Counted from the stretch's first letter, positions 35,498-43,696 are shown. The stretch is DNA of 64,000 nucleotides from JAVBQO01 sp031548885 (GCA_031548885.1 JAVBQO010000003.1:59806-123805), one strand, 5' to 3'. A program made the numbers and translations. The notes: generated by a model not told the origin, from the letters alone.

Positions 35498-36742
35498 TTA
35501 ATTGTCGTGTTTTTTATTCTTTTTCAGTCGGCGCAGGAACGACGGTGTATCGTATTCATCGTCATTTTGGGCTTCGTCGGTCGAAGCATCCTGGGTGTGC
35601 CAAATGTCGGTCGGCTCGTCGTCTTTCGCAAAGTTCGCCGCATCAACCGTCGGCGTCACTTCGTTTTCGACATCGATGCCTGTCACGTCGACTTCTGGCA
35701 CTGGCGCCACGTCATCAACCGTTACGATCGGCTCGTCGTTTTCCAATACACTGCCGGTAATTTTGGTGGCTTGTTCGTGGAAATACGCACTGTCAAAGCC
35801 AGTCGCAATCACCGTCACAACCAATTCGTCCTCCATCTCTGGTTTCAGCGTCGCACCAAAAATAATGTTGGCGTCTGGCGAAACCGCCGATGTGATAACT
35901 TCGGCCGCCTCCTGAATTTCCGCCATCGACATGTCGTAACCGCCAGTAACGTTGAACAGCACGCCGCGTGCGCCGTCGATTGAAACTTCGATGAGCGGCG
36001 ATTCGATAGCCTGCTGCGCCGCTAGTTCCGCGCGGTTTTCGCCCGATGCGCGACCGATGCCCATCAGAGCCGAACCAGCATTCGACATAATCGCGCGAAC
36101 GTCCGCGAAATCGAGGTTGATCAAACCGTGCTCAGTAATAAGTTCCGAAATTCCCTGCACACCTTGACGCAAAACGTCGTCGGCAATTTTGAACGTTTCC
36201 AGCAGCGGCGTGCGGCGATCAATCGTTTGCAGCAGACGGTCATTGGGAATCGTGATCAATGTGTCGACTTGCTTACCCAAGTTCGTGATAGCTAGTTCGG
36301 CGTTTTGGCGACGTTTTTCGCCCTCGAAACTGAATGGTTTTGTCGCGACACCAACCACCAAAATGCCCATTTCGCGTGCAATTTCCGAAACCACGTGGCC
36401 AGCACCCGAACCAGTTCCACCACCAGCGCCAATCGTCACGAAAACCAAATCCGCGCCTTCCAACGCTTTTTTGATGTCATCGCGAGATTCCTCGGCGGCA
36501 GCCTGCCCGACCGCTGGGTCAGCGCCCGCGCCCAAACCGCGCGTCGTGTCTTTGCCGATATGGATTTTGACGTCAGCCTGCGAATTGTGCAATGCCTGCG
36601 CGTCGGTGTTAATCGCGATAAATTGAACGTTTTTCAGCCCCGCTTCTTTCATGCGGTTGACGGCTGCGCCGCCGGCTCCACCAACGCCCACGACTTTGAT
36701 CGTTGCGAAAGTTTGGATGTCTGCTGGTTTTACTTCTGGCAC
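35498..36742 (-). CDS. ftsZ: Cell division protein FtsZ
   Basis: Tubulin-like GTPase forming the division ring. 414 aa. GVGGAGGAAVNRM (nucleotide loop), GAGGGTGSGAGHV (tubulin signature) near residue 105, and NLDFADVRAIM in the T7 region with the catalytic Asp. Variable acidic linker and C-terminal DTPSFLRRLKK, a recognisable FtsZ tail that binds FtsA. Start is GTG after GAGGGGAATAAC; TATAAT at 36790-36795. Confidence 0.97.
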   Translation of the reverse strand: MPEVKPADIQTFATIKVVGVGGAGGAAVNRMKEAGLKNVQFIAINTDAQALHNSQADVKIHIGKDTTRGLGAGADPAVGQAAAEESRDDIKKALEGADLVFVTIGAGGGTGSGAGHVVSEIAREMGILVVGVATKPFSFEGEKRRQNAELAITNLGKQVDTLITIPNDRLLQTIDRRTPLLETFKIADDVLRQGVQGISELITEHGLINLDFADVRAIMSNAGSALMGIGRASGENRAELAAQQAIESPLIEVSIDGARGVLFNVTGGYDMSMAEIQEAAEVITSAVSPDANIIFGATLKPEMEDELVVTVIATGFDSAYFHEQATKITGSVLENDEPIVTVDDVAPVPEVDVTGIDVENEVTPTVDAANFAKDDEPTDIWHTQDASTDEAQNDDEYDTPSFLRRLKKNKKHDN

Positions 36743-36795
36743 GTTATTCCCCTCACTTTTTCGCGTTTTCGCGATTATTGTTCACATTTATTATA

Positions 36796-37094
36796 CACCG
36801 GCCATCACGCGATTACCACCACCATTTTGCGAAAAGTTTTGACACCCGTGAATTGAGCAAAAAATCGGTGCGTGAATAGTTTTTCGATTTTTGCAGATTT
36901 TTGTCAGAGGCGGGCGCGAATACAAATTTTGCGAAAAGTTGACAAAACACCTTTCCTCTGATCATTTCAGAAATCTAAAGTTTCTCCACAAAGCGCTCTT
37001 GCTTGCGAAAATGTTTGCGAAATGATGTAATGACGGCAGAGTTTTGGCTTGTCGCGAAAACCTTTCGCAGCCAAAGCTAGAGGAGGCGAGCAAG
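36796..37094. other. Spacer upstream of ftsZ, no gene seen
   Basis: Holds several GCGAAA motifs and two TTGACA sequences without well-spaced -10 boxes. TGTAAT near 37027 could drive the small plus-strand unit that follows; TTTCGCAGCCAAAGCTAGAGGAGG leads into it. Confidence 0.4.
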
Positions 37095-37375
37095 TTGAGG
37101 AACACCGCCAAGTTGTACGCCGATGGCCGTGGCATTTTCTGTAGCATCAAGCCACCGCCACCCGAAGCGATCGACGCCGTGATTACCTACAACCGCGACG
37201 CAGTTGGCGCACTGGAACTACTAAAGGCCACCGCGAAGCGCACCGGTGATATCGTTGTTTTTCGCAAGCACCAACTGGTGCGCGGAGATCACCAGTCGCT
37301 TCCCCGGAAGTTGAGCCGCCCCGATATAACTAAATATCGGCATCGCTCCTTCCGGGGCGGACTCAACATTTTTTT
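37095..37375 (+). CDS. Possible small gene, frame runs into its terminator without a stop
   Basis: A strong AGAGGAGG lies 8 bases before TTG (37095). The frame reads MRNTAKLYADGRGIFCSIKP and continues with G/C-rich third positions and sensible composition up to the hairpin at 37310, but has no stop codon there; on paper the frame stays open to 37616, antisense to ftsA. Either the transcript is non-stop, the gene is decayed, or this is a structured RNA. End coordinate is the T-run of the terminator. No homologue recognised. Confidence 0.4.
37310..37375 (+). terminator. Long-stem terminator of the small plus-strand unit
   Basis: GTTGAGCCGCCCCG pairs with CGGGGCGGACTCAAC with one bulged A, an inner GATAT/ATATC helix lies between the arms, and TTTTTTT follows. 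Confidence 0.8.
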
Positions 37376-37382
37376 GCAAATC

Positions 37383-37408
37383 AAAAATCGCCGCGCTACA
37401 CGGCGATT
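37383..37408 (-). terminator. Terminator of ftsA
   Basis: AATCGCCG/CGGCGATT with a 7-base loop; on the minus strand it is followed by TTTTGA. Confidence 0.8.
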
Positions 37409-37421
37409 TCGTTTTCGCAAC

Positions 37422-38651
37422 CTACTTTTTCCTAAACCGACCAAAAATCCCGCCAACTTTCGCGCCCAAACCGCCCTTTTTCGTAGCGCGGCCATCGTGC
37501 GTCGGTGCGATTTCCAAATCCCACAACATCAAACCGACCGCCGTGGACCATTCCGGACCGCTGACTTGTTTGGTCATGCCGGCAAATTCTGGATTACGGC
37601 CAACGCGAGCCGATAATTGCAATGCGTCGCGGGCGTATTCGTCCAAGCCACGCAGTCTCGCGCCGCCGCCAGTCAAAACTGCACCGCCGGGCAATTTCGC
37701 CTGGCGCTTAATCTTTTTTAGCTCCAAATTGACCATTTCAAAAATGTCCTCTAGCCGCGCGTCGACGATGTCGTCGATCAAATGCGGGTCGAATTCCAGC
37801 GTGGTCGCACCCATTTTGACTTTGACTTGCTCGCTGTTTTTTCGCAACGACGAAACCGCCACAGCGTGTTCCAATTTGACTTTTTCCGCCACGTCCAAAT
37901 CAGTTTTCAGCCCAATCGCCAAATCATTCGTAATATTATTACCGCCAACCGGCAAAATCGCGCTGTGGATCAAATCGCCTTCCTCGTACACGTCAACGTT
38001 CGTCGTCGAGCCGCCGATGTCGATGCAAACCACGCCGTTTTCGCGCTGCTGGTCGGTCAAAACTGCTTTGGCACTGGCTAGTCCCGCCACGATCATATTT
38101 CGCGCCGGCAATTCCGTCATTTCCAAAACTTTTTCCAAGTTTTTGACATGCGGCGCCAGAGCCGTTATGACATAGGCATCGACTTCCAGACGGACGCCGG
38201 TCATGCCAAACGGATCTTTGATATTGTCCTGCGAATCCAGCGTGTACGAACGCGGCGTCACGTCTAAAATCTCGCGGTTGGCTGGCAATTGCACCACCGT
38301 AGCGGCTTCTTCGACACGTGCCAAATCGTCGTGGCCGATTTCGTGGCCGGTCGCACCGACAGCGATCACGCCGCGGCTAGCTAGACCCACAATATGCGAG
38401 CCATTGATCGACACCGATGCGCTATCAATTTGGTAGCCGCTCATTCGTTCGGCGGCTTCTAACGCGCGATCGATCGCTTCCGCTGTGCGGTCTAAATTAA
38501 CAATCGTGCCTTTTCGCATACCGCTGTTTTTGTGTTCGCCGACACCGATAATTGTCGGCGCACCTGGTGTTTCACCGATATGGCCGACGACAACGCGCAC
38601 CGAATCGGTGCCAACGTCAAGGCCAACGGCATATTTTTGTTGTTCTTGCAT
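37422..38651 (-). CDS. ftsA: Cell division protein FtsA
   Basis: Actin-like membrane tether for FtsZ. 409 aa. ATPase motifs: VGLDVGTDSVRVVVG at the N-terminus, VVCIDIGGSTTNVDVY in the middle, GAVLTGGGARLRGL near the C-terminus; the SHS2-type 1C subdomain lies between. The C-terminal basic segment (KKGGLGAKVGGIFGRFRKK) fits an amphipathic membrane anchor. TATAAT (38660-38665) is 8 bases before the ATG, suggesting a leaderless mRNA. Separated from ftsZ by the small plus-strand unit. Confidence 0.96.
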   Translation of the reverse strand: MQEQQKYAVGLDVGTDSVRVVVGHIGETPGAPTIIGVGEHKNSGMRKGTIVNLDRTAEAIDRALEAAERMSGYQIDSASVSINGSHIVGLASRGVIAVGATGHEIGHDDLARVEEAATVVQLPANREILDVTPRSYTLDSQDNIKDPFGMTGVRLEVDAYVITALAPHVKNLEKVLEMTELPARNMIVAGLASAKAVLTDQQRENGVVCIDIGGSTTNVDVYEEGDLIHSAILPVGGNNITNDLAIGLKTDLDVAEKVKLEHAVAVSSLRKNSEQVKVKMGATTLEFDPHLIDDIVDARLEDIFEMVNLELKKIKRQAKLPGGAVLTGGGARLRGLDEYARDALQLSARVGRNPEFAGMTKQVSGPEWSTAVGLMLWDLEIAPTHDGRATKKGGLGAKVGGIFGRFRKK

Positions 38652-38683
38652 ATGGTTAGATTATAGCGCAAAGGTAGATAATT

Positions 38684-38956
38684 TTACAACCTAGTGCGAT
38701 CTCGCGGCAACATACCTCCTTCGATGCGTGGTGCTTCAACACAAAGCATACGCAACGATACGTCGGTAATACCTTTTCGTATTGCATCATGAAAGCCATA
38801 TATGTGGGTCATTGTTACCTCTTCGGGCTTCTTCCCGAAAAACTTCGCTGTCAGCGCCACTTCCGACTCATCCACCATCGTTCCGCGCGGAATGCCACCT
38901 GCGCCCTCCTCTTTCCGTGGCACAAACATTTGTTCGATTTTTAGAATTTCGTTCAT
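38684..38956 (-). CDS. Hypothetical protein
   Basis: 90 aa starting MNEILKIEQMFVPRKEE; continues GAGGIPRGTMVDESEVALTA and ends GGMLPRDRTRL. Soluble, not recognised. A well-spaced TTGACT/TATGGT promoter lies just upstream; no clear Shine-Dalgarno sequence. Lacks the GCGAAA motif common in neighbours. Confidence 0.6.
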   Translation of the reverse strand: MNEILKIEQMFVPRKEEGAGGIPRGTMVDESEVALTAKFFGKKPEEVTMTHIYGFHDAIRKGITDVSLRMLCVEAPRIEGGMLPRDRTRL

Positions 38957-38981
38957 TTTGTTTTTTCGATTAAGTAATTCC

Positions 38982-39010
38982 ACCATACCACTTATGCTTT
39001 TATTAGTCAA
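38982..39010 (-). promoter_or_regulatory. Promoter of the 90-aa gene
   Basis: TTGACT and TATGGT on the minus strand with exactly 17 bases between. Confidence 0.6.
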
Positions 39011-39028
39011 CAAACTTTGTGTGGTAAA

Positions 39029-39784
39029 TTACAGCTTTGTCAAAATCTCCGCCGCGCCATCCGTTATCAAAATCGTATGCTCAAAATGCGCCGCCAACGA
39101 CCCGTCGCGCGTGCGAATCGACCAGCCGTCGCGGTCGGTTTTGATCTTTTCGCCGCCTAGCATCGCCATCGGTTCGATCGCCACCGTGTCGCCCGGCAAC
39201 AACAACGTTCCCGTGCCGCGCCGGCCGTAATTCGGAATGTCAGGTGCCTCGTGCATTTCGTGGCCGATGCCGTGACCGACCAGTTCGCGCACAATTCCTA
39301 ATTTTCCCTTTTCCAAAACATTTTCGATCGCCGCGCCGATTGTACCGGTGTAAGTTTCGCCGTTCACTGCGTCAATGCCGGCGCACAAACTGCGTTCCGT
39401 CGTGGTCAACAAATGCTTTTTCGCGCCAGTCGGCTCCTCGCCGACGACCATCGTGAACGCCGCGTCGGCTTTCATGTCGTTGTACGCGATTACCAAATCG
39501 AAACTGACAACGTCGCCTCTTTCCAGCGCATATTCGGTCGGAATCGAATGAACAATCTGGTCGTTAGTACTGATGCAAATCGCGCCGGGGAAATTTACCT
39601 CTGGTGTTTTGTAAGTCGCCACGCAACCAGATTTCGCGATTTCGTTATCAACCCACGCGTCCAATTGTTTTTCGGTGACGCCTGGCGTGACCTGATCGCG
39701 CAGTTTCGCGAAAATTTCCGCCAGTTTCCGCCCGGCGATGCGCATGTCGTCCAGTTCGCGCGGCGTTTTCTCGTAATGGATCAC
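39029..39784 (-). CDS. map: Methionine aminopeptidase, type I
   Basis: Removes the N-terminal Met of new proteins. 251 aa. Metal ligands in VSFDLVIAYNDMKADAAF, HGIGHEMHEAP and the C-terminal EPMAML and EHTILIT. Start is GTG (GTGATCCATTACGAG), four bases after the adk stop codon, so adk-map are coupled; the longer open frame upstream overlaps adk and is not protein-like. Works with peptide deformylase encoded at 46.2 kb. Confidence 0.95.
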   Translation of the reverse strand: MIHYEKTPRELDDMRIAGRKLAEIFAKLRDQVTPGVTEKQLDAWVDNEIAKSGCVATYKTPEVNFPGAICISTNDQIVHSIPTEYALERGDVVSFDLVIAYNDMKADAAFTMVVGEEPTGAKKHLLTTTERSLCAGIDAVNGETYTGTIGAAIENVLEKGKLGIVRELVGHGIGHEMHEAPDIPNYGRRGTGTLLLPGDTVAIEPMAMLGGEKIKTDRDGWSIRTRDGSLAAHFEHTILITDGAAEILTKL

Positions 39785-39785
39785 G

Positions 39786-40355
39786 CTATAGCGGCTCCAC
39801 CAATTTGTTGGCGAGTAGTTCCGCCTCGACGCGGTCGTGCACCTCGCCAACCGTTCCCGTACCGTCGATATGCGTGATCGCCGTGCCCAAATCATTAAAA
39901 TATTCCAGCAACGGATAAATCTCGCCGCGATAAATCCGCAAGCGTTTCTCGATCGTATCCGGATCGTCCTCCATGCGGCCGCGAATCGCCAGGCGGCGCA
40001 TAATCTCGCTTTTCGGAACTTCCAAAACAACGATCAAATCAATACCATTTTCGCCACAGCGTTCGGTTTCGTGCGCGACCAGCGATTTCGCCTGACTCAA
40101 CAACCGCGGATAGCCGTCCACAATTACCCGTTTCACGCCGTCGCATGTTTTCGCAACGTCAATGGCGTCGAAAATCACTTTGTCGATGATTTCATCCGGC
40201 ACCAATTCGCCCGTCTGCATAATTTTGATAAGTTCCGGATCTTGCGATTCACGCAACAACTGTCCCGTCGAAAGCCAGCGCCATCCGTGTCGCGCCGCCA
40301 ACATCTGACCCTGCATTGATTTGCCAGCACCAGCCGGCCCAAAGAAAATAATCAT
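39786..40355 (-). CDS. adk: Adenylate kinase
   Basis: ATP + AMP to 2 ADP. 189 aa. P-loop GPAGAGKSMQGQMLA, NMP-binding LSTGQLLRE, VDGYPRLLSQA and the LID arginines in RLAIRGRMEDDPDTIEKRLRIY. The LID is the short, zinc-free type. TAGAAT (40362-40367) is 6 bases from the ATG. adk-map adjacency is common in ribosomal-protein operons, but here the pair stands alone. Confidence 0.94.
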   Translation of the reverse strand: MIIFFGPAGAGKSMQGQMLAARHGWRWLSTGQLLRESQDPELIKIMQTGELVPDEIIDKVIFDAIDVAKTCDGVKRVIVDGYPRLLSQAKSLVAHETERCGENGIDLIVVLEVPKSEIMRRLAIRGRMEDDPDTIEKRLRIYRGEIYPLLEYFNDLGTAITHIDGTGTVGEVHDRVEAELLANKLVEPL

Positions 40356-40386
40356 GAATCTATTCTAGCAAAAGTTTCGCGAAAAT

Positions 40387-40665
40387 CTACGCGCCGACGA
40401 AATCTTTGCCAGACCATTTGGCGTCATCCATCGTCGGACACGGCGAAATGTTTTCGTCAACGCAAACATTCAGGCGTTCGATGACGACATTTTGTACCGA
40501 ATCGGCTTTGTTCGAGTGTTTGTCAACACTAGACGACCCCAAATACAGATAAACAAATCCCGCCAGACCAACGATCAGCGCCGCAATCGCCAAAAACAAC
40601 GCCGTTACCGCGGTTTTGCGATTCTCCACTGTTGGCGTAGTTGAGTTTTTCGTTTTTCGAGCCAT
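40387..40665 (-). CDS. Small membrane-anchored protein
   Basis: 92 aa. Basic N-terminus (MARKTKNSTTPTVENRKTAV), one membrane segment about 20-44, and an extracytoplasmic part with two Cys eight residues apart (NVCVDENISPC). Good CAGGAGAGTATC ribosome-binding site. Function unknown. Confidence 0.65.
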   Translation of the reverse strand: MARKTKNSTTPTVENRKTAVTALFLAIAALIVGLAGFVYLYLGSSSVDKHSNKADSVQNVVIERLNVCVDENISPCPTMDDAKWSGKDFVGA

Positions 40666-40718
40666 GATACTCTCCTGCTTATTCTAAAATTATAGCATAA
40701 GCATTTTCGCAAACGAAA

Positions 40719-41171
40719 TCACGCGCCCAATTGTTGTTTGACGATTTTCGCAACGGTAGCGCCGTTGGCGCGGTTGCCGACTTCGCGTTTGACGTTGCCG
40801 ATGGCGCGGCCCATGTCTTTCGCGCCAAAACCGCCCGTTTCGATCACGCGATTCACGATATCACGGATTTCGTTGTCGGATAATTGCTCGGGCAAAAACG
40901 CCATCAGAATTTCGCGCTCAGCCATTTCTTTTTCGGCAGCAGCTGTGTTGCCCGCGCCGGTGTAGATTTCGATTGCATCGTCGCGTTTTTTGCATTCGCG
41001 TGCAATGACGGCTTCCATTTCGTCGTCGCCTAGACCCGTGTCACGTTTGTTTTTCGCCACTTCTTCATACAAAAAAGCCGATTTCAAATCCCGCAAAACG
41101 CCCGTCAAAAACGCATCTCGCGCCAACATCGCTTTTTTCAAATCCGCATTTATTTGATCGATTAGTTTCAT
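40719..41171 (-). CDS. yqeY: GatB/YqeY domain protein
   Basis: 150 aa, whole-length match to the YqeY family (MKLIDQINADLKKAMLARD, then LRDLKSAFLYEEVAKN, EILMAFLPEQLSDNEI, GAKDMGRAIGNVKREVG). The fold resembles the tRNA-binding tail of GatB; cellular role unclear. Start follows AACGGAGGAAAA. Commonly next to rpsU, as here. Confidence 0.92.
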   Translation of the reverse strand: MKLIDQINADLKKAMLARDAFLTGVLRDLKSAFLYEEVAKNKRDTGLGDDEMEAVIARECKKRDDAIEIYTGAGNTAAAEKEMAEREILMAFLPEQLSDNEIRDIVNRVIETGGFGAKDMGRAIGNVKREVGNRANGATVAKIVKQQLGA

Positions 41172-41240
41172 TTTTCCTCCGTTCGTTTGTTTTATTATAG
41201 CACTCGCTAGCCTATACTCTGCGAAAACTATTGCACAAAA

Positions 41241-41264
41241 CAAAAAATCGCCATCCAGCGATTT
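41241..41264 (-). terminator. Terminator of rpsU
   Basis: AAATCGC/GCGATTT with a 6-base loop and TTTTTTG on the minus strand. Confidence 0.75.
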
Positions 41265-41282
41265 TCTGTTTTCGCGAAACGT

Positions 41283-41498
41283 CTAGCGCGTGCCCAAACG
41301 CATCTGCAAAGTTTTCTCTGCTTTGCGTTGGTTGCGAATAATCGCTTTGTTGCGGCGTTCGCGCTTGCTGATTGGCTTTTCAAAACGCTGTTTCGATTTC
41401 ACCGTCGCCAAAACGCCCGATTGCAAAACCCGACGATTGAAACGACGAATCACGTTTTCATTCGCCTCGTTGCTGTCTTTTCTCGTTACTTGGATCAT
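41283..41498 (-). CDS. rpsU: Small ribosomal subunit protein bS21
   Basis: 71 aa: MIQVTRKDSNEANENVIRRFNRRVLQSGVL is the S21 N-terminus, followed by a basic C-terminus (KRERRNKAIIRNQRKAEKTL). The usual rpsU-yqeY neighbourhood is kept. Confidence 0.92.
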   Translation of the reverse strand: MIQVTRKDSNEANENVIRRFNRRVLQSGVLATVKSKQRFEKPISKRERRNKAIIRNQRKAEKTLQMRLGTR

Positions 41499-41547
41499 AT
41501 CTGTGCCATTTTAGCAGTTTCGCGAATTTTTCGCAAGTTACATATCC

Positions 41548-41715
41548 AAAAGAGAAGAGCGCCCCGCAATACGAAAGCAGGACGCCCTATGTTCGACTCG
41601 ATAAGCCTATAGGCAGGCCGGATGATCAGTCCAGGCCCGGCTAAAAACCAAGCCCATCGTTTCGCGAAATAATCGAACCATCTCCACCACAGTGAAAATG
41701 CTCAGTTAAATTCTA
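41548..41715 (-). ncRNA. Candidate structured small RNA between recJ and rpsU
   Basis: An extended -10 (TGGTAGAAT, box at 41710-41715) and a perfect 12-bp terminator hairpin (41556-41567 with 41577-41588, including G-U pairs) followed by TCTCTTTT on the minus strand delimit a transcript of about 150 bases. Inside, GTTCGA/TCGAAC, GCCGG/CCGGC and GCCTATAGGC suggest nested helices. No credible protein: the best ORF is 24 codons with no spacing to its GGAG. It does not match what I know of SRP RNA, RNase P RNA or tmRNA. Confidence 0.5.
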
Positions 41716-41764
41716 CCATACTGCTCATAGTTATATCGTTGTGATATTCTCATCAATCTATTCG

Positions 41765-43657
41765 TTATTCCATCCGCATCAACCGCCCCTCAACACTCCG
41801 CCGCCCCATCCACTCATTCACCGATAATTCACACCAAACCCGTACAACTTCGCCGACTTCACAAACGAACTTTTCCGCCGCACTAAATGCTACCATTTCC
41901 ATTTTTACGCCGTTTTGATCTGCGAAACGGTATTTCACGTGCTGTTTTTTATCGCCCATCACGCGCCGATCCAAAATCGTCAAATTATCAAACGCAAAAA
42001 TCGGCGAAGGATTCCCATGTCCGAACGGCTCCATTTGCGAAATTTCGTCAATTAACTCCTCGTCAATTCCGGTGAAGTCCGGCCGTAAAATATCTTCCTT
42101 CGCCAGCAAATGCATGCGCTGCGCGACGACCGACAGGCCTTGCGAAACGTAAAATTCGTTCACCGCCACGCGCCAATCCGCGATTTTCACCACGTCGACC
42201 GTCAGCCCGCCCGCCGCCGCGTGCCCGCCGCCGCGTGTCAAAATATCCATTGTACCGGCGATAACTTCGTTCATTTTGAAATCGCCAAAACTGCGGCCAG
42301 AACCTTTGGCATAAGCATTTTTCGCAGCCGCCGCTCGCGAAATCGTTTTCGCAGAAGCTGTCTCTGAAGCCGTTTTAGGCGTTACTTGCTTCTGCGAAAA
42401 TGCGTTTTGCGAAGAAGCGGGGTCCGTATTGTCCGGCCAGATTTCCGCCAACACAAACGCTGGTCGCTCAAACTTTTCCATCAATTTCGCTGCCACGATG
42501 CCGATGATCCCTTCGTTGAACGTCGGATCGCTGACCACCAAAACGCTGTCGGTGCAATTTTCGGCGGTTTCGCAGGCGCGAATGAACATCTTGTCCTGCT
42601 CGGCGCGGCGTGCTTGATTCATGTCGTTCAACAATTGCGCCAGTTCCAACGCCCGCACCGGATCGTCGGTGCGCAACAATTCCAACGCATATTCGGCTGT
42701 TTCCAATCGGCCGGATGCATTCAATCGCGGGCCCAATGCAAAGCCCAAATCACGTGCATTCACGTTTCGTTGATTGACTTTCGCAACCGCCATCAATGCT
42801 TTTAAACCCGGTCGACGCGTCTTTTTCAAAACCTCCAAACCCCAGCGCACGATGGCGCGGTTTTCGTCCTGCAAATTCACGACGTCGCAAACGGTGCCGA
42901 GCGCGACCAAATCCAATAACCATTTTTCTTGGCCGATTGGCACACCTTCGCAATCCTCGCTAGCTGCCGCTCCATCTTTTGCGAAAACATCTACAGCCCG
43001 AGATTTTTCTCGGCGCGAAGCCGTTTGAGCGGGAGATGGAGCGGCGGGCCTTATTTGACTGGATTCTGAATCAAGTTCAGAATGACGCATTTGCAACGCC
43101 TGCACCAACTTAAAAGCCACCCCGCACCCCGCCAAATCGCGAAACGGATATTCGTGGTCGTCGCGGCGCAAATTGATCGTCGCGATCGCGTTCGGCATCG
43201 TCGGCGCAACAGCATGGTGATCGGTCACGATGACGTCCATTTCCAATTGATTTGCGAAATCGATTTCGGCGTGCGACAATGACCCGCAATCAACCGTCAC
43301 GATCAAATCCGCCTCTGTTTCGGCAATTTTTTGCATCGCGTCCATGTTCAGCCCGTATCCTTCGGTAAAGCGGTTCGGCACGTAAATCGTCACGTCGATT
43401 CCCCACTTCGCAAACGCCTCGGCCAAAATCGTCGACGCCGTCATGCCGTCGATGTCGTAATCGCCGTAAATCGTGACTTTTTCGCGGCGATTTTTCGCCA
43501 AGATTATTCGGTCAACCGCCGCGTGCATATCGGGCATCAAAAACGGGTCGTGTTTCGTCGCCTCGTACGACGGGTTCAAAAAATCGCGCTGCGCCTGCGA
43601 CGTCACAAACCCGCGCTTGACCAAAATCTCCCGAATTAATTGCCCCGATTTTTTCAC
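41765..43657 (-). CDS. recJ: Single-stranded-DNA-specific exonuclease RecJ, with palindromic-element insertions
   Basis: 5'-3' ssDNA exonuclease for recombination and mismatch repair. 630 aa from a GTG start (reads MKKSGQLIREILVKRGF) that lies 6 bases after TATGAT. DHH motifs: YGDYDIDGMTAS, VTVDCGS, VTDHHA; DHHA1 part with GSGRSFGDF and GGGHAAAGGL. Two stretches are foreign to the family: about 55 residues (HSELDSESSQIRPAAPSPA...) between KLVQALQ and EKWLLDLVALG, and about 40 residues (SSQNAFSQKQVTPKTASETA...) before AKGSGRS. Both coincide with palindromic DNA repeats and keep the frame. Confidence 0.93.
   Translation of the reverse strand: MKKSGQLIREILVKRGFVTSQAQRDFLNPSYEATKHDPFLMPDMHAAVDRIILAKNRREKVTIYGDYDIDGMTASTILAEAFAKWGIDVTIYVPNRFTEGYGLNMDAMQKIAETEADLIVTVDCGSLSHAEIDFANQLEMDVIVTDHHAVAPTMPNAIATINLRRDDHEYPFRDLAGCGVAFKLVQALQMRHSELDSESSQIRPAAPSPAQTASRREKSRAVDVFAKDGAAASEDCEGVPIGQEKWLLDLVALGTVCDVVNLQDENRAIVRWGLEVLKKTRRPGLKALMAVAKVNQRNVNARDLGFALGPRLNASGRLETAEYALELLRTDDPVRALELAQLLNDMNQARRAEQDKMFIRACETAENCTDSVLVVSDPTFNEGIIGIVAAKLMEKFERPAFVLAEIWPDNTDPASSQNAFSQKQVTPKTASETASAKTISRAAAAKNAYAKGSGRSFGDFKMNEVIAGTMDILTRGGGHAAAGGLTVDVVKIADWRVAVNEFYVSQGLSVVAQRMHLLAKEDILRPDFTGIDEELIDEISQMEPFGHGNPSPIFAFDNLTILDRRVMGDKKQHVKYRFADQNGVKMEMVAFSAAEKFVCEVGEVVRVWCELSVNEWMGRRSVEGRLMRME
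42328..42427. repeat. Palindromic element inserted in frame in recJ (copy 2)
   Basis: Partner of the murD element at 491-590, same length, orientation and reading frame. The arms TTCGCAGAAGC (42348-42358) and GCTTCTGCGAA (42388-42398) are exact reverse complements around a 29-base loop that is identical in both copies. Where the arms differ from the murD copy, both sides changed (AAAGC/GCTTT versus GAAGC/GCTTC), so pairing is conserved. Confidence 0.85.
42958..43090. repeat. Second repeat cluster inside recJ
   Basis: Contains an inverted pair GCCGCTCCATCT (about 42967) and AGATGGAGCGGC (about 43033), a small CGAGATTTTTCTCG hairpin between them, and next to it the 32-base palindromic element (about 43056-43087) that also occurs at 6168-6202. 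Translated, the latter gives HSELDSESSQ. Confidence 0.75.
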
Positions 43658-43663
43658 TTTTCC

Positions 43664-43688
43664 ATCATAGCATTTTCGGCGGTATAAT
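43664..43688. promoter_or_regulatory. Divergent recJ/priA promoter pair
   Basis: TATGAT on the minus strand (43664-43669), 6 bases from the recJ GTG, and TATAAT on the plus strand (43683-43688), 8 bases from the priA ATG at 43697. The whole intergenic region is 39 bases, so both mRNAs must be leaderless or nearly so. Confidence 0.65.
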
Positions 43689-43696
43689 GAATGTGT

